From positions 372,001-436,000 of the forward strand of contig NW_027478170.1 in the NCBI RefSeq assembly GCF_051020975.1: DNA of 64,000 nucleotides, in the 5' to 3' direction. The DNA is from Osmia lignaria lignaria. Its lineage: Eukaryota > Arthropoda > Insecta > Hymenoptera > Megachilidae. The position numbers and the translations under genes are program-made. The notes beneath the pieces are model-generated. The model was not told the origin of the DNA and ran no database searches. It saw only the letters and a program-made list of their open reading frames with translations. This document shows positions 11,513-23,426 of this stretch, piece after piece; the stretch's first letter is position 1, and each line of letters starts with the position of its first letter.

Positions 11513-12800
11513 TTGCAAATATATCTCAAGGGAAGGGGCCTGACGGACATATTTCGAGATATTTCTTCTTCTTGTTGTTCTTCTTCTGCACAGCTAAGCT
11601 GGAAGTGGCATTTGCGGCTCGCACTAGCGCACAGTTATCTCAGAGAAAGGCGCCACGGTGTTTCTGTATCTCTATTATGTTGGTGCGTCTTCGGAACTTT
11701 TAAATATCTCGATATATCTCGAAAACTACGCTTCTGATCAAAAAATATCATAGAACCTAAATTGTAGGAAACATTATTCTCTACAAAAAAGGTCTCTTAA
11801 CATTTTGCCATAGCTCGCTTCGTTTCCGAGATATTTGCAGATTCATCTCAAGGGAAGGGGTCTGACGGACATATTTCGAGATATTTCTTCTTCTTGTTGT
11901 TCTTCTTCTGCACAGCTAAGCTGGAAGTGGCATTTGCAGTTCGCAATAGTGCAGAGTTATCTCAAAGAAAGGGGCCACGGTGTTTCTGTATCTCTATTAT
12001 GTTGGTGCGGCTTCGGAACTTTTAAATATCTTGATATATCTCGAGAACTACGCATCTGATCAAAAAATATCGTAGAACATAAAAAGTAGGAAACTTAATT
12101 CTCGACAAATAAGGTCTCTTAACATTTTGCCATAGCTCTCTTCGTTTCCGAGATATTTGCAGATTTATCTCAAGGGAAGGGGCCTGACGGACATATTTCG
12201 AGATATTTCTTCTTCTTGTTGTTCTTCTTCTGCACAGCTAAGCTGGAAGTGGCATTTGCAGCTCGCAATAGTGCAGAGTTACCTCAAAGAAAGGGGCCAC
12301 GGTGTTTCTGTATCTCTATTATGTTGGTGCCGCTTCGGAACTTTTAAATATCTGGATATATCTCGAGAACTACGCATCTGATCAAAAAATATCATAGAAC
12401 ATAAAAAGTAGGAAACTTAATTCTCTACAAAAAAGGTCTCTTAACATTTTGCCATAGCTCGCTTCGTTTCCGAGATATTTGCAGATTTATCTCAAGGGAA
12501 GGGGTCTGACGGACATATTTCGAGATATTTCTTCTTCTTGTTGTTCTTCTTCTGCACAGCTAAGCTGGAAGTGGCATTTGCAGCTCGCAGTAGTGCAGAG
12601 TTATCTCAAAGAAAGGGGCCACGGTGTTTCTGTATCTCTATTATGTTGGTGCGGCTTCGGAACTTTTAAATATCTTGATATATCTCGAGAACTACGCATC
12701 TGATCAAAAAATATCATAGAACATAAAAAGTAGGAAACTTAATTCTCTACAAAAAAGGTCTCTTAACATTTTGCCATAGCTCGCTTCGTTTCCGAGATAT
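11513..12800. repeat. Four-unit cassette b-c-d-e, copy 3
   Basis: This is the counterpart of 8615-9902 at an offset of 2898 bp (nine units). A private AGGCGCCACGG at about 11649 distinguishes the b unit. Confidence 0.85.
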
Positions 12801-14410
12801 TTGCAGATTTATCTCAAGGGAAGGGTCCTGATGGACATATTTCGAGATATTTCTTCTTCTTGTTGTTCTTCTTCTGCACAGCTAAACTGGAAGTGGCATT
12901 TCCAGCTCGCAATCGTGCAGAGTTATCTCAAAGAAAGGGGCCACGGTGTTTCTGTATCTCTATTATGTTGGTGCGGCTTCGGAACTTTTAAATATCTTGA
13001 TATATCTCGAGAACTACGCATCTGATCAAAAAATATCATAGAACATAAAAAGTAGGAAACTTAATTCTCTACAAAAAAGGTGTCTTAACATTTTGCCATA
13101 GCTCGCTTCGTTTCCGAGATATTTGCGGATTTATCTCAAGGGAAGGGGCCTGACGGACATATTTCGAGATATTTCTTCTTCTTGTTGTTCTTCTTCTGCA
13201 CAGCTAAGCTGGAAGTGGCATTTGCGGCTCGCACTAGTGCAGAGTTATCTCAAAGAAAGGGGCCACGGTGTTTCTGTATCCCTATTATGTTGGTGCGGCT
13301 TCGGAACTTTTAAATATCTCGATATATCTCGAAAACTACGCTTCTGATCAAAAAATATCGTAGAACATAAAAAGTAGGAAACTTAATTCTCGACAAATAA
13401 GGTCTCTTAACATTTTGCCATAGCTCTCTTCGTTTCCGAGATATTTGCAGATTTATCTCAAGGGAAGGGGCCTGACGGACATATTTCGAGATATTTCTTC
13501 TTCTTGTTGTTCTTCTTCTGCACAGCTAAGCTGGAAGTGGCATTTGCAGCTCGCAATAGTGCAGAGTTACCTCAAAGAAAGGGGCCACGGTGTTTCTGTA
13601 TCTCTATTATGTTGGTGCCGCTTCGGAACTTTTAAATATCTGGATATATCTCGAGAACTACGCATCTGATCAAAAAATATCATAGAACATAAAAAGTAGG
13701 AAACTTAATTCTCTACAAAAAAGGTCTCTTAACATTTTGCCATAGCTCGCTTCGTTTCCGAGATATTTGCAGATTTATCTCAAGGGAAGGGTCCTGATGG
13801 ACATATTTCGAGATATTTCTTCTTCTTGTTGTTCTTCTTCTGCACAGCTAAACTGGAAGTGGCATTTCCAGCTCGCAATCGTGCAGAGTTATCTCAAAGA
13901 AAGGGGCCACGGTGTTTCTGTATCTCTATTATGTTGGTGCGGCTTCGGAACTTTTAAATATCTTGATATATCTCGAGAACTACGCATCTGATCAAAAAAT
14001 ATCATAGAACATAAAAAGTAGGAAACTTAATTCTCTACAAAAAAGGTCTCTTAACATTTTGCCATAGCTCGCTTCGTTTCCGAGATATTTGCGGATTTAT
14101 CTCAAGGGAAGGGGCCTGACGGACATATTTCGAGATATTTCTTCTTCTTGTTGTTCTTCTTCTGCACAGCTAAGCTGGAAGTGGCATTTGCGGCTCGCAC
14201 TAGTGCAGAGTTATCTCAAAGAAAGGGGCCACGGTGTTTCTGTATCCCTATTATGTTGGTGCGGCTTCGGAACTTTTAAATATCTCGATATATCTCGAAA
14301 ACTACGCTTCTGATCAAAAAATATCATAGAACATAAATTGTAGGAAACATAATTCTCTACAAAAAACGTCTCTTAACATTTTGCCATAGCTCGCTTCGTT
14401 TCCGAGATAT
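12801..14410. repeat. Duplicated pair around a type d unit
   Basis: A unit with AAACTGGAAG and CATTTCCAGC (12801 and 13767) is followed by a unit with TTGCGGATTTATC (13123 and 14089), repeating at 966 bp with a type d unit at 13445 between. The tail at 13348-13400 switches from the AAAACTACGCTT class to the AAAAAG class and carries the flank that usually precedes type d, marking a recombination junction. Confidence 0.8.
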
Positions 14411-14993
14411 TTGCAGATTCAGCTCAAAGGAACTGGCCTGACGGACATATTTCGAGATATTTCTTCTTCTTGTTGTTCTTCCTCTGCACAGCTAAGCTGG
14501 AAGTGGCATTTGCAGCTCGCAATAGTGCAGAATTATCTCAAAGAAAGGGGCCACGGTGTTTCTGTATCTCTATTATGTTGGTGCGGCTTCGGAACTTTTA
14601 AATATCTTGATATATCTCGAGAACTACGCATCTGATCAAAAAATATCGTAGAACATAAAAAGTAGGAAACTTAATTCTCTACAAAAAAGGTCTCTTAACA
14701 TTTTGCCATAGCTCGCTTCGTTTCCGAGATATTTGCAGATTTATCTCAAGGGAAGGGGCCTGACGGACATATTTCGAGATATTTCTTCTTCTTGTTGTTC
14801 TTCTTCTGCACAGCTAAGCTGGAAGTGGCATTTGCCCCTCGCACTAGTGCAGAGTTATGTCAACGAAAGGGGCCACGGTGTTTCTGTATCTCTATTATGT
14901 TGGTGCGGCTTCGGAACTTTTAAATATCTCGATATATCTCGAAAACTACGCTTCTGATCAAAAAATATCATAGAACCTAAATTGTAGGAAACA
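14154..14993. repeat. Long-range duplicated segment, right copy
   Basis: This is the counterpart of 1-840. Differences seen include GTTATGTCAACG in place of GTTATCTCAACG at about 14856, ATCGTAGAAC in place of ATCATAGAAC at about 14646, and AACCTAAATTG in place of AACATAAATTG. Confidence 0.8.
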
Positions 14994-15698
14994 TAATTCT
15001 CTACAAAAAAGGTCTCTTAACATTTTGCCATAGCTCGCTTCGTTTCCGAGATATTTGCAGATATATCTCAAGGGAAGGGGCCTGACGGACATATTTCGAG
15101 ATATTTCTTCTTCTTGTTGTTCTTCTTCTGCACAGCTAAGCTCGAAGTGGCATTTGCAGCTCGCAATAGTCCAGAGTTATCTCAAAGAAAGAGGCCACGG
15201 TGTTTCTGTACCTCTATTATGTTGGTGCAGCTTCGGAACTTTTAAATATCTTGATATATCTCGAGAACTACGCATCTGATCAAAAAATATCATAGAACAT
15301 GAAAAGTAGGAAACTTAATTCTCTACCAAAAAGGTCTCTTAACATTTTGCCATAGCTCTCTTCGTTTCCGAGATATTTGCAGATTTATCTCAAGGGAAGG
15401 GGCCTGACGGACATATTTCGAGATATTTCTTCTTCTTGTTGTTCTTCTTCTGCACAGCTAAGCTGGAAGTGGCATTTGCGGCTCGTACTAGTGCAGAGTT
15501 ATCTCAATGAAAGGGGCCACGGTGTTTCTGTATCTCTATTATGTTGGTGCGGCTTCGGAACTTTTAAATATCTTGATATATCTCGAGAACTACGCATCTG
15601 ATCAAAAAATATCATAGAACATGAAAAGTAGGAAACTTAATTCTCTACAAAAACGGTCTCTTAACATTTTGCCATAGCTCACTTCGTTTCCGAGATAT

Positions 15699-16664
15699 TT
15701 GCAAATATATCTCAAGGGAAGGGGCCTGACGGACATATTTCGAGATATTTCTTCGTCTTGTTGTTCTTCTTCTGCACAGCTAAGCTGGAAGTGGCACTTG
15801 CGGCTCGCACTAGCGCACAGTTATCTCAGAGAAAGGGGCCACGGTGTTTCTGTATCTCTATTATGTTGGTGCGTCTTCGGAACTTTTAAATATCTCGATA
15901 TATCTCGAAAACTACGCTTCTGATCAAAAAATATCATAGAACCTAAATTGTAGGAAACATTATTCTCTACAAAAAAGGTCTCTTAACATTTTGCCATAGC
16001 TCGCTTCGTTTCCGAGATATTTGCAGATTCATCTCAAGGGAAGGGGTCTGACGGACATATTTCGAGATATTTCTTCTTCTTGTTGTTCTTCTTCTGCACA
16101 GCTAAGCTCGAAGTGGCATTTGCAGCTCGCAATAGTGCAGAGTTATCTCAAAGAAAGAGGCCACGGTGTTTCTGTACCTCTATTATGTTGGTGCAGCTTC
16201 GGAACTTTTAAATATCTTGATATATCTCGAGAACTACGCATCTGATCAAAAAATATCATCGAACATAAAAAGTAGGAAACTTAATTCTCTACAAAAAAGG
16301 TCTCTTAACATTTTGCCATAGCTCGGTTCGTTTCCGAGATATTTGCAGATTTATCTCAAGGGAAGTGGCCTGACGGACATATTTCGAGATATTTCTTCTT
16401 CTTGTTGTTCTTCTTCTGCACAGCTAAGCTGGAAGTGGCATTTGCAGCTCGCAATAGTGCAGAGATATCTCAAAGAAAGGGGCCACGGTGTTTCTGTATC
16501 TCTATTATGTTGGTGCGGCTTCGGAACTTTTAAATATCTTGATATATCTCGAGAACTACGCGTCTGATCAAAAAATATCATAGAACATAAAAAGTAAGAA
16601 ACATAATTCTCTACAAAAAAGGTCTCTTAACATTTTGCCATAGCTCGCTTCGTTTCCGAGATAT
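15699..16664. repeat. Second long-range duplicated segment, right copy
   Basis: This matches 1224-2189. The extra unit relative to the 1-840 pairing implies that one unit was gained or lost between the two blocks after duplication. The last unit here has a CGTCTGATC tail, which is then also found in the adjacent unit at 16665. Confidence 0.75.
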
Positions 16665-16986
16665 TTGCAGATTTATCTCAAGGGAAGGGGCCTGACGGAC
16701 ATATTTCGAGATATTTCTTCTTCTTGTTGTTCTTCTTCTGCACAGCTAAGCTGGAAGTGGCATTTGCGGCTCGCAATAGTGCAGAGATATCTCAAAGAAA
16801 GGGGCCACGGTGTTTCTGTATCTCTATTATGTTGGTGCGGCTTCGGAACTTTTAAATATCTTGATATATCTCGAGAACTACGCGTCTGATCAAAAAATAT
16901 CATAGAACATAAAAAGTAAGAAACATAATTCTCTACAAAAAAGGTCTCTTAACATTTTGCCATAGCTCGCTTCGTTTCCGAGATAT

Positions 16987-18274
16987 TTGCATATTTATCT
17001 CAAGGGAAGGGGCCTGACGGACATATTTCGAGATATTTCTTCTTCTTGTTGTTCTTCTTCTGCACAGCTAAGCTGGAAGTGTCATTTGCGGCTCGCACTA
17101 GTGCAGAGTTATCTCAAAGAAAGGGGCCACGGTGTTTCTGTATCTCTATTATGTTGGTGCGGCTTCGGAACTTTTAAATATCTCGATATATCTCGAAAAC
17201 TACGCTTCTGATCAAAAAATATCATAGAACCTAAATTGTAGGAAACATAATTCTCTACAAAAAAGGTCTCTTAACATTTTGCCATAGCTCGCTTCGTTTC
17301 CGAGATATTTGCAGATATATCTCAAGGGAAGGGGCCTGACGGACATATTTCGAGATATTTCTTCTTCTTGTTGTTCTTCTTCTGCACAGCTAAGCTCGAA
17401 GTGGCATTTGCAGCTCGCAATAGTGCAGAGTTATCTCAAAGAAAGAGGCCACGGTGTTTCTGTACCTCTATTATGTTGGTGCAGCTTCGGAACTTTTAAA
17501 TATCTTGATATATCTCGAGAACTACGCATCTGATCAAAAAATATCATAGAACATGAAAAGTAGGAAACTTAATTCTCTACCAAAAAGGTCTCTTAACATT
17601 TTGCCATAGCTCTCTTCGTTTCCGAGATATTTGCAGATTTATCTCAAGGGAAGGGGCCTGACGGACATATTTCGAGATATTTCTTCTTCTTGTTGTTCTT
17701 CTTCTGCACAGCTAAGCTGGAAGTGGCATTTGCGGCTCGCACTAGTGCAGAGTTATCTCAATGAAAGGGGCCACGGTGTTTCTGTATCTCTATTATGTTG
17801 TTGCGGCTTCGGAACTTTTAAATATCTTGATATATCTCGAGAACTACGCATCTGATCAAAAAATATCATAGAACATGAAAAGTAGGAAACCTAATTCTCT
17901 ACAAAAAAGGTCTCTTAACATTTTGCCATAGCTCGCTTCGTTTCCGAGATATTTGCAGATTCAGCTCAAAGGAACTGGCCTGACGGACATATTTCGAGAT
18001 ATTTCTTCTTCTTGTTGTTCTTCTTCTGCACAGCTAAGCTGGAAGTGGCATTTGCAGCTCGCAATAGTGCAGAGATATCTCAAAGAAAGGGGCCACGGTG
18101 TTTCTGTATCTCTATTATGTTGGTGCGGCTTCGGAACTTTTAAATATCTTGATATATCTCGAGAACTACGCGTCTGATCAAAAAATATCATAGAACATAA
18201 AAAGTAAGAAACATAATTCTCTACAAAAAAGGTCTCTTAACATTTTGCCATAGCTCGCTTCGTTTCCGAGATAT
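16987..18274. repeat. Four-unit repeat (1288 bp), copy 1
   Basis: Order: a TTGCATATTTATC unit, type f, type a, then a GATTCAGCTCAAAGGAAC unit. The order repeats directly in the next 1288 bp. Private differences here include AAGTGTCATTTG at about 17077 and GTTGTTGCGG at about 17799. Confidence 0.85.
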
Positions 18275-19562
18275 TTGCATATTTATCTCAAGGGAAGGGG
18301 CCTGACGGACATATTTCGAGATATTTCTTCTTCTTGTTGTTCTTCTTCTGCACAGCTAAGCTGGAAGTGGCATTTGCGGCTCGCACTAGTGCAGAGTTAT
18401 CTCAAAGAAAGGGGCCACGGTGTTTCTGTATCTCTATTATGTTGGTGCGGCTTCGGAACTTTTAAATATCTCGATATATCTCGAAAACTACGCTTCTGAT
18501 CAAAAAATATCATAGAACCTAAATTGTAGGAAACATAATTCTCTACAAAAAAGGTCTCTTAACATTTTGCCATAGCTCGCTTCGTTTCCGAGATATTTGC
18601 AGATATATCTCAAGGGAAGGGGCCTGACGGACATATTTCGAGATATTTCTTCTTCTTGTTGTTCTTCTTCTGCACAGCTAAGCTCGAAGTGGCATTTGCA
18701 GCTCGCAATAGTGCAGAGTTATCTCAAAGAAAGAGGCCACGGTGTTTCTGTACCTCTATTATGTTGGTGCAGCTTCGGAACTTTTAAATATCTTGATATA
18801 TCTCGAGAACTACGCATCTGATCAAAAAATATCATAGAACATGAAAAGTAGGAAACTTAATTCTCTACCAAAAAGGTCTCTTAACATTTTGCCATAGCTC
18901 TCTTCGTTTCCGAGATATTTGCAGATTTATCTCAAGGGAAGGGGCCTGACGGACATATTTCGAGATATTTCTTCTTCTTGTTGTTCTTCTTCTGCACAGC
19001 TAAGCTGGAAGTGGCATTTGCGGCTCGCACTAGTGCAGAGTTATCTCAATGAAAGGGGCCACGGTGTTTCTGTATCTCTATTATGTTGGTGCGGCTTCGG
19101 AACTTTTAAATATCTTGATATATCTCGAGAACTACGCATCTGATCAAAAAATATCATAGAACATGAAAAGTAGGAAACTTAATTCTCTACAAAAAAGGTC
19201 TCTTAACATTTTGCCATAGCTCGCTTCGTTTCCGAGATATTTGCAGATTCAGCTCAAAGGAACTGGCCTGACGGACATATTTCGAGATATTTCTTCTTCT
19301 TGTTGTTCTTCTTCTGCACAGCTAAGCTGGAAGTGGCATTTGCAGCTCGCAATAGTGCAGAGTTATCTCAAAGAAAGGGGCCACGGTGTTTCTGTATCTC
19401 TATTATGTTGGTGCGGCTTCGGAACTTTTAAATATCTTGATATATCTCGAGAACTACGCGTCTGATCAAAAAATGTCATACAACATAAAAAGTAGGAAAC
19501 TTAATTCTCTACAAAAACGGTCTCTTAACATTTTGCCATAGCTCACTTCGTTTCCGAGATAT
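18275..19562. repeat. Four-unit repeat (1288 bp), copy 2
   Basis: This has the same four types in order as 16987-18274. The last unit differs: it has GAGTTATCTC instead of GAGATATCTC and a private ATGTCATACAAC tail. Confidence 0.85.
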
Positions 19563-21494
19563 TTGCAAATATATCTCAAGGGAAGGGGCCTGACGGACAT
19601 ATTTCGAGATATTTCTTCTTCTTGTTGTTCTTCTTCTGCACAGCTAAGCTGGAAGTGGCATTTGCGGCTCGCACTAGCGCACAGTTATCTCAGAGAAAGG
19701 GGCCACGGTGTTTCTGTATCTCTATTATGTTGGTGCGTCTTCGGAACTTTTAAATATCTCGATATATCTCGAAAACTACGCTTCTGATCAAAAAATATCA
19801 TAGAACGTAAATTGTAGGAAACATTATTCTCTACAAAAAAGGTCTCTTAACATTTTGCCATAGCTCGCTTCGTTTCCGAGATATTTGCAGATTCATCTCA
19901 AGGGAAGGGGTCTGACGGACATATTTCGAGATATTTCTTCTTCTTGTTGTTCTTCTTCTGCACAGCTAAGCTGGAAGTGGCATTTGCAGCTCGCAATAGT
20001 GCAGAGTTATCTCAAAGAAAGGGGCCACGGTGTTTCTGTATCTCTATTATGTTGGTGCGGCTTCGGAACTTTTAAATATCTTGATATATCTCGAGAACTA
20101 CGCATCTGATCAAAAAATATCATAGAACATGAAAAGTAGGAAACTTAATTCTCTACCAAAAAGGTCTCTAAACATTTTGCCATAGCTCGCTTGGTTTCCG
20201 AGATATTTGCAGATTTATCACAAGGGAAGGGGCCTCACGGACATATTTCGAGATATTTCTTCTTCTTGTTGTTCATCTTCTGCACAGCTAAGCTGGAAGT
20301 GGCATTTGCAGCTCGCAATAGTGCAGAGATATCTCAAAGAAAGGGGCCACGGTGTTTCTGTATCTCTATTATGTTGGTGCAGCTTCGGAACTTTTAAATA
20401 TCTTGATATATCTCGAGAACTACGCATCTGATCAAAAAATATCATCGAACATAAAAAGTAGGAAACTTAATTCTCTACAAAAAAGGTCTCTTAACATTTT
20501 GCCATAGCTCGCTTCGTTTCCGAGATATTTGCAGATTTATCTCAAAGGAAGGGTCCTGATGGACATATTTCGAGATATTTCTTCTTCTTGTTGTTCTTCT
20601 TCTGCACAGCTAAACTGGAAGTGGCATTTCCAGCTCGCAATAGTGCAGAGTTATCTCAAAGAGAGGGGCCACGGTGTTTCTGTATCTCTATTATGTTGGT
20701 GCGGCTTCGGAACTTTTAAATATCTTGATATATCTCGAGAACTACGCATCTGATCAAAAAATATCATAGAAGATAAAAAGTAGGAAACTTAATTCTCTAC
20801 AAAAAAGGTCTCTTAACATTTCGCCATAGCTCGCTTCGTTTCCGAGATATTTGCAGATTTATCTCAAGGGAAGGGGCCTGTCGGACATATTTCGAGATAT
20901 TTCTTCTTCTTGTTGTTCTTCTTCTGCACAGCTAAGCTGGAAGTGGCATTAGCGGCTCGCACTAGTGCAGAGTTATCTCAAAGAAAGGGGCCACGGTGTT
21001 TCTGTATCTCTATTATGTTGGTGCGGCTTCGGAACTTTTAAATATCTCGATATATCGCGAAAACTACGCTTCTGATCAAAAAATATCATAGAACATAAAT
21101 TGTAGGAAACATAATTCTCTACAAAAAACGTCTCTTAACATTTTGCCATAGCTCGCTTCGTTTCCGAGATATTTGCAGATTTATCTCAAGGGAAGGGGCC
21201 TGACGGACATATTTCGAGATATTTCTTCTTCTTGTTGTTCTTCTTCTGCACAGCTAAGCTGGAAGTGGCATTTGCGGCTCGCACTAGTGCAGAGTTATCT
21301 CAAAGAAAGGGGCCACGGTGTTTCTGTATCCCTATTATGTTGGTGCGGCTTCGGAACTTTTAAATATCTCGATATATCTCGAAAACTACGCTTCTGATCA
21401 AAAAATATCATAGAACATAAATTGTAGGAAACATAATTCTCTACAAAAAACGTCTCTCAACATTTTGCCATAGCTCGCTTCGTTTCCGAGATAT

Positions 21495-22460
21495 TTGCAG
21501 ATTCAGCTCAAAGGAACTGGCCTGACGGACATATTTCGAGATATTTCTTCTTCTTGTTGTTCTTCTTCTGCACAGCTAAGCTGGAAGTGGCATTTGCAGC
21601 TCGCAATAGTGCAGAGTTATCGCAAAGAAAGGGGCCACGGTGTTTCTGTATCTCTATTATGTTGGTGCGGCTACGGAACTTTTAAATATCTTGATATATC
21701 TCGAGAACTACGCATCTGATCAAAAAATATCATAGAACATAAAAAGTAGGAAACCTAATTTTCTACAAAAAAGGTCTCTGAACATTTTGCCGTAGCTCGC
21801 TTCGTTTCCGAGATATTTGCAGATTTATCTCAAGGGAAGGGGCCTGACGGACATATTTCGAGATATTTCTTCTTCTTGTTGTTCTTCTTCTGCACAGCTA
21901 AGCTGGAAGTGGCATTTGCGGCTCGCACTAGTGCAGAGTTATCTCAAAGAAAGGGGCCACGGTGTTTCTGTACCTCTATTATGTTGGTGCAGCTTCGGAG
22001 CTTTTAAATATCTTGATATATCTCGAGAACTACGCATCTGATCAAAAAATATCATAGAACATAAAAAGTAGGAAACCTAATTCTCTACAAAAAAGGTCTC
22101 TTAACGTTTTGCAATAGCTCGCTTCGTTTCCGAGATATTTGCAGATTTATCTCAAGGGAGGGGTCCTGACGGACATATTTCGTGATATTTCTTCTTCTTG
22201 TTGTTCTTCTTCTGCACAGCTAAACTGGAAGTGGCATTTCCAGCTCGCAATAGTGCAGAGTTATCCCAAAGAAAGGGGCCACGCTGTTTCTGTATCTCTA
22301 TTATGTTGGTGCGGCTTCGGAACTTTTAAATATCTCGATATATCTCGAAAACTACGCTTCTGATCAAAAAATATCATAGAACATAAATTGTAGGAAACAT
22401 AATTCTCTACAAAAAACGTCTCTCAACATTTTGCCATAGCTCGCTTCGTTTCCGAGATAT
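21495..22460. repeat. Nested three-unit repeat M-F-G, copy 1
   Basis: Three units (966 bp) directly repeated at 22461-23426 and again at 24393-25358. Shared rare markers are GGCTACGGAAC, AATTTTCTAC, GAACATTTTGCCGTAG and AACGTTTTGCAATAG. The G unit here has TCTCGAAAAC, whereas the two later copies have TCTTGAAAAC. Confidence 0.9.
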
Positions 22461-23426
22461 TTGCAGATTCAGCTCAAAGGAACTGGCCTGACGGACATAT
22501 TTCGAGATATTTCTTCTTCTTGTTGTTCTTCTTCTGCACAGCTAAGCTGGAAGTGGCATTTGCAGCTCGCAATAGTGCAGAGTTATCGCAAAGAAAGGGG
22601 CCACGGTGTTTCTGTATCTCTATTATGTTGGTGCGGCTACGGAACTTTTAAATATCTTGATATATCTCGAGAACTACGCATCTGATCAAAAAATATCATA
22701 GAACATAAAAAGTAGGAAACCTAATTTTCTACAAAAAAGGTCTCTGAACATTTTGCCGTAGCTCGCTTCGTTTCCGAGATATTTGCAGATTTATCTCAAG
22801 GGAAGGGGCCTGACGGACATATTTCGAGATATTTCTTCTTCTTGTTGTTCTTCTTCTGCACAGCTAAGCTGGAAGTGGCATTTGCGGCTCGCACTAGTGC
22901 AGAGTTATCTCAAAGAAAGGGGCCACGGTGTTTCTGTACCTCTATTATGTTGGTGCAGCTTCGGAGCTTTTAAATATCTTGATATATCTCGAGAACTACG
23001 CATCTGATCAAAAAATATCATAGAACGTAAAAAGTAGGAAACCTAATTCTCTACAAAAAAGGTCTCTTAACGTTTTGCAATAGCTCGCTTCGTTTCCGAG
23101 ATATTTGCAGATTTATCTCAAGGGAGGGGTCCTGACGGACATATTTCGTGATATTTCTTCTTCTTGTTGTTCTTCTTCTGCACAGCTAAACTGGAAGTGG
23201 CATTTCCAGCTCGCAATAGTGCAGAGTTATCCCAAAGAAAGGGGCCACGCTGTTTCTGTATCTCTATTATGTTGGTGCGGCTTCGGAACTTTTAAATATC
23301 TCGATATATCTTGAAAACTACGCTTCTGATCAAAAAATATCATAGAACATAAATTGTAGGAAACAGAATTCTCTACAAAAAAGGTCTCTTAACATTTTGC
23401 CATAGCTCGCTTCGTTTCCGAGATAT
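22461..23426. repeat. Nested three-unit repeat M-F-G, copy 2
   Basis: This is a direct duplicate of 21495-22460. It shares TCTTGAAAAC and AAACAGAATTCTC with the third copy at 24393-25358, so it is closer to that copy than to its left neighbour. Confidence 0.9.

Larger units (their letters stand above)
1..20528. repeat. Array domain 1: shuffled mosaic of about ten unit types
   Basis: Recurring types are: a (CTCAATGAAAGG; 2834, 5717, 7327, 8293, 10547, 15377, 17631, 18919); b (GCAAATATATC, GCGCACAG, TGCGTCTTC; 1224, 3156, 6039, 7649, 8615, 11513, 15699, 19563); c (GATTCATCTC and/or GCAGTTCGC; 3478, 6361, 7971, 8937, 11835); d (TGCCGCTTCGG, TCTGGATAT; 3800, 9259, 12157, 13445); e (GCAGTAGTGC; 4122, 9581, 10869, 12479); and f (AAGCTCGAAG, TGTACCTC, TGCAGCTTC; 4766, 5395, 7005, 10225, 15055, 17309, 18597). 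Type b is not seen after 20.5 kb, and complete type f is not seen after 18.9 kb. Confidence 0.85.
20529..23426. repeat. Array domain 2: nine-unit repeat (2898 bp), copy 1
   Basis: The order is R (GGGTCCTGATGG, CATTTCCAGC), T (GGCCTGTCGG, GGCATTAGCGG, ATATCGCGAAA), L, then two tandem copies of the trio M-F-G. M has GATTCAGCTC and TATCGCAAAG; F has TGTACCTC and TTCGGAGC; G has GGGAGGGGTCC, TTCGTGATAT and CACGCTG. The R-T-L start recurs at 23427, so the full period is nine units. Confidence 0.85.
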
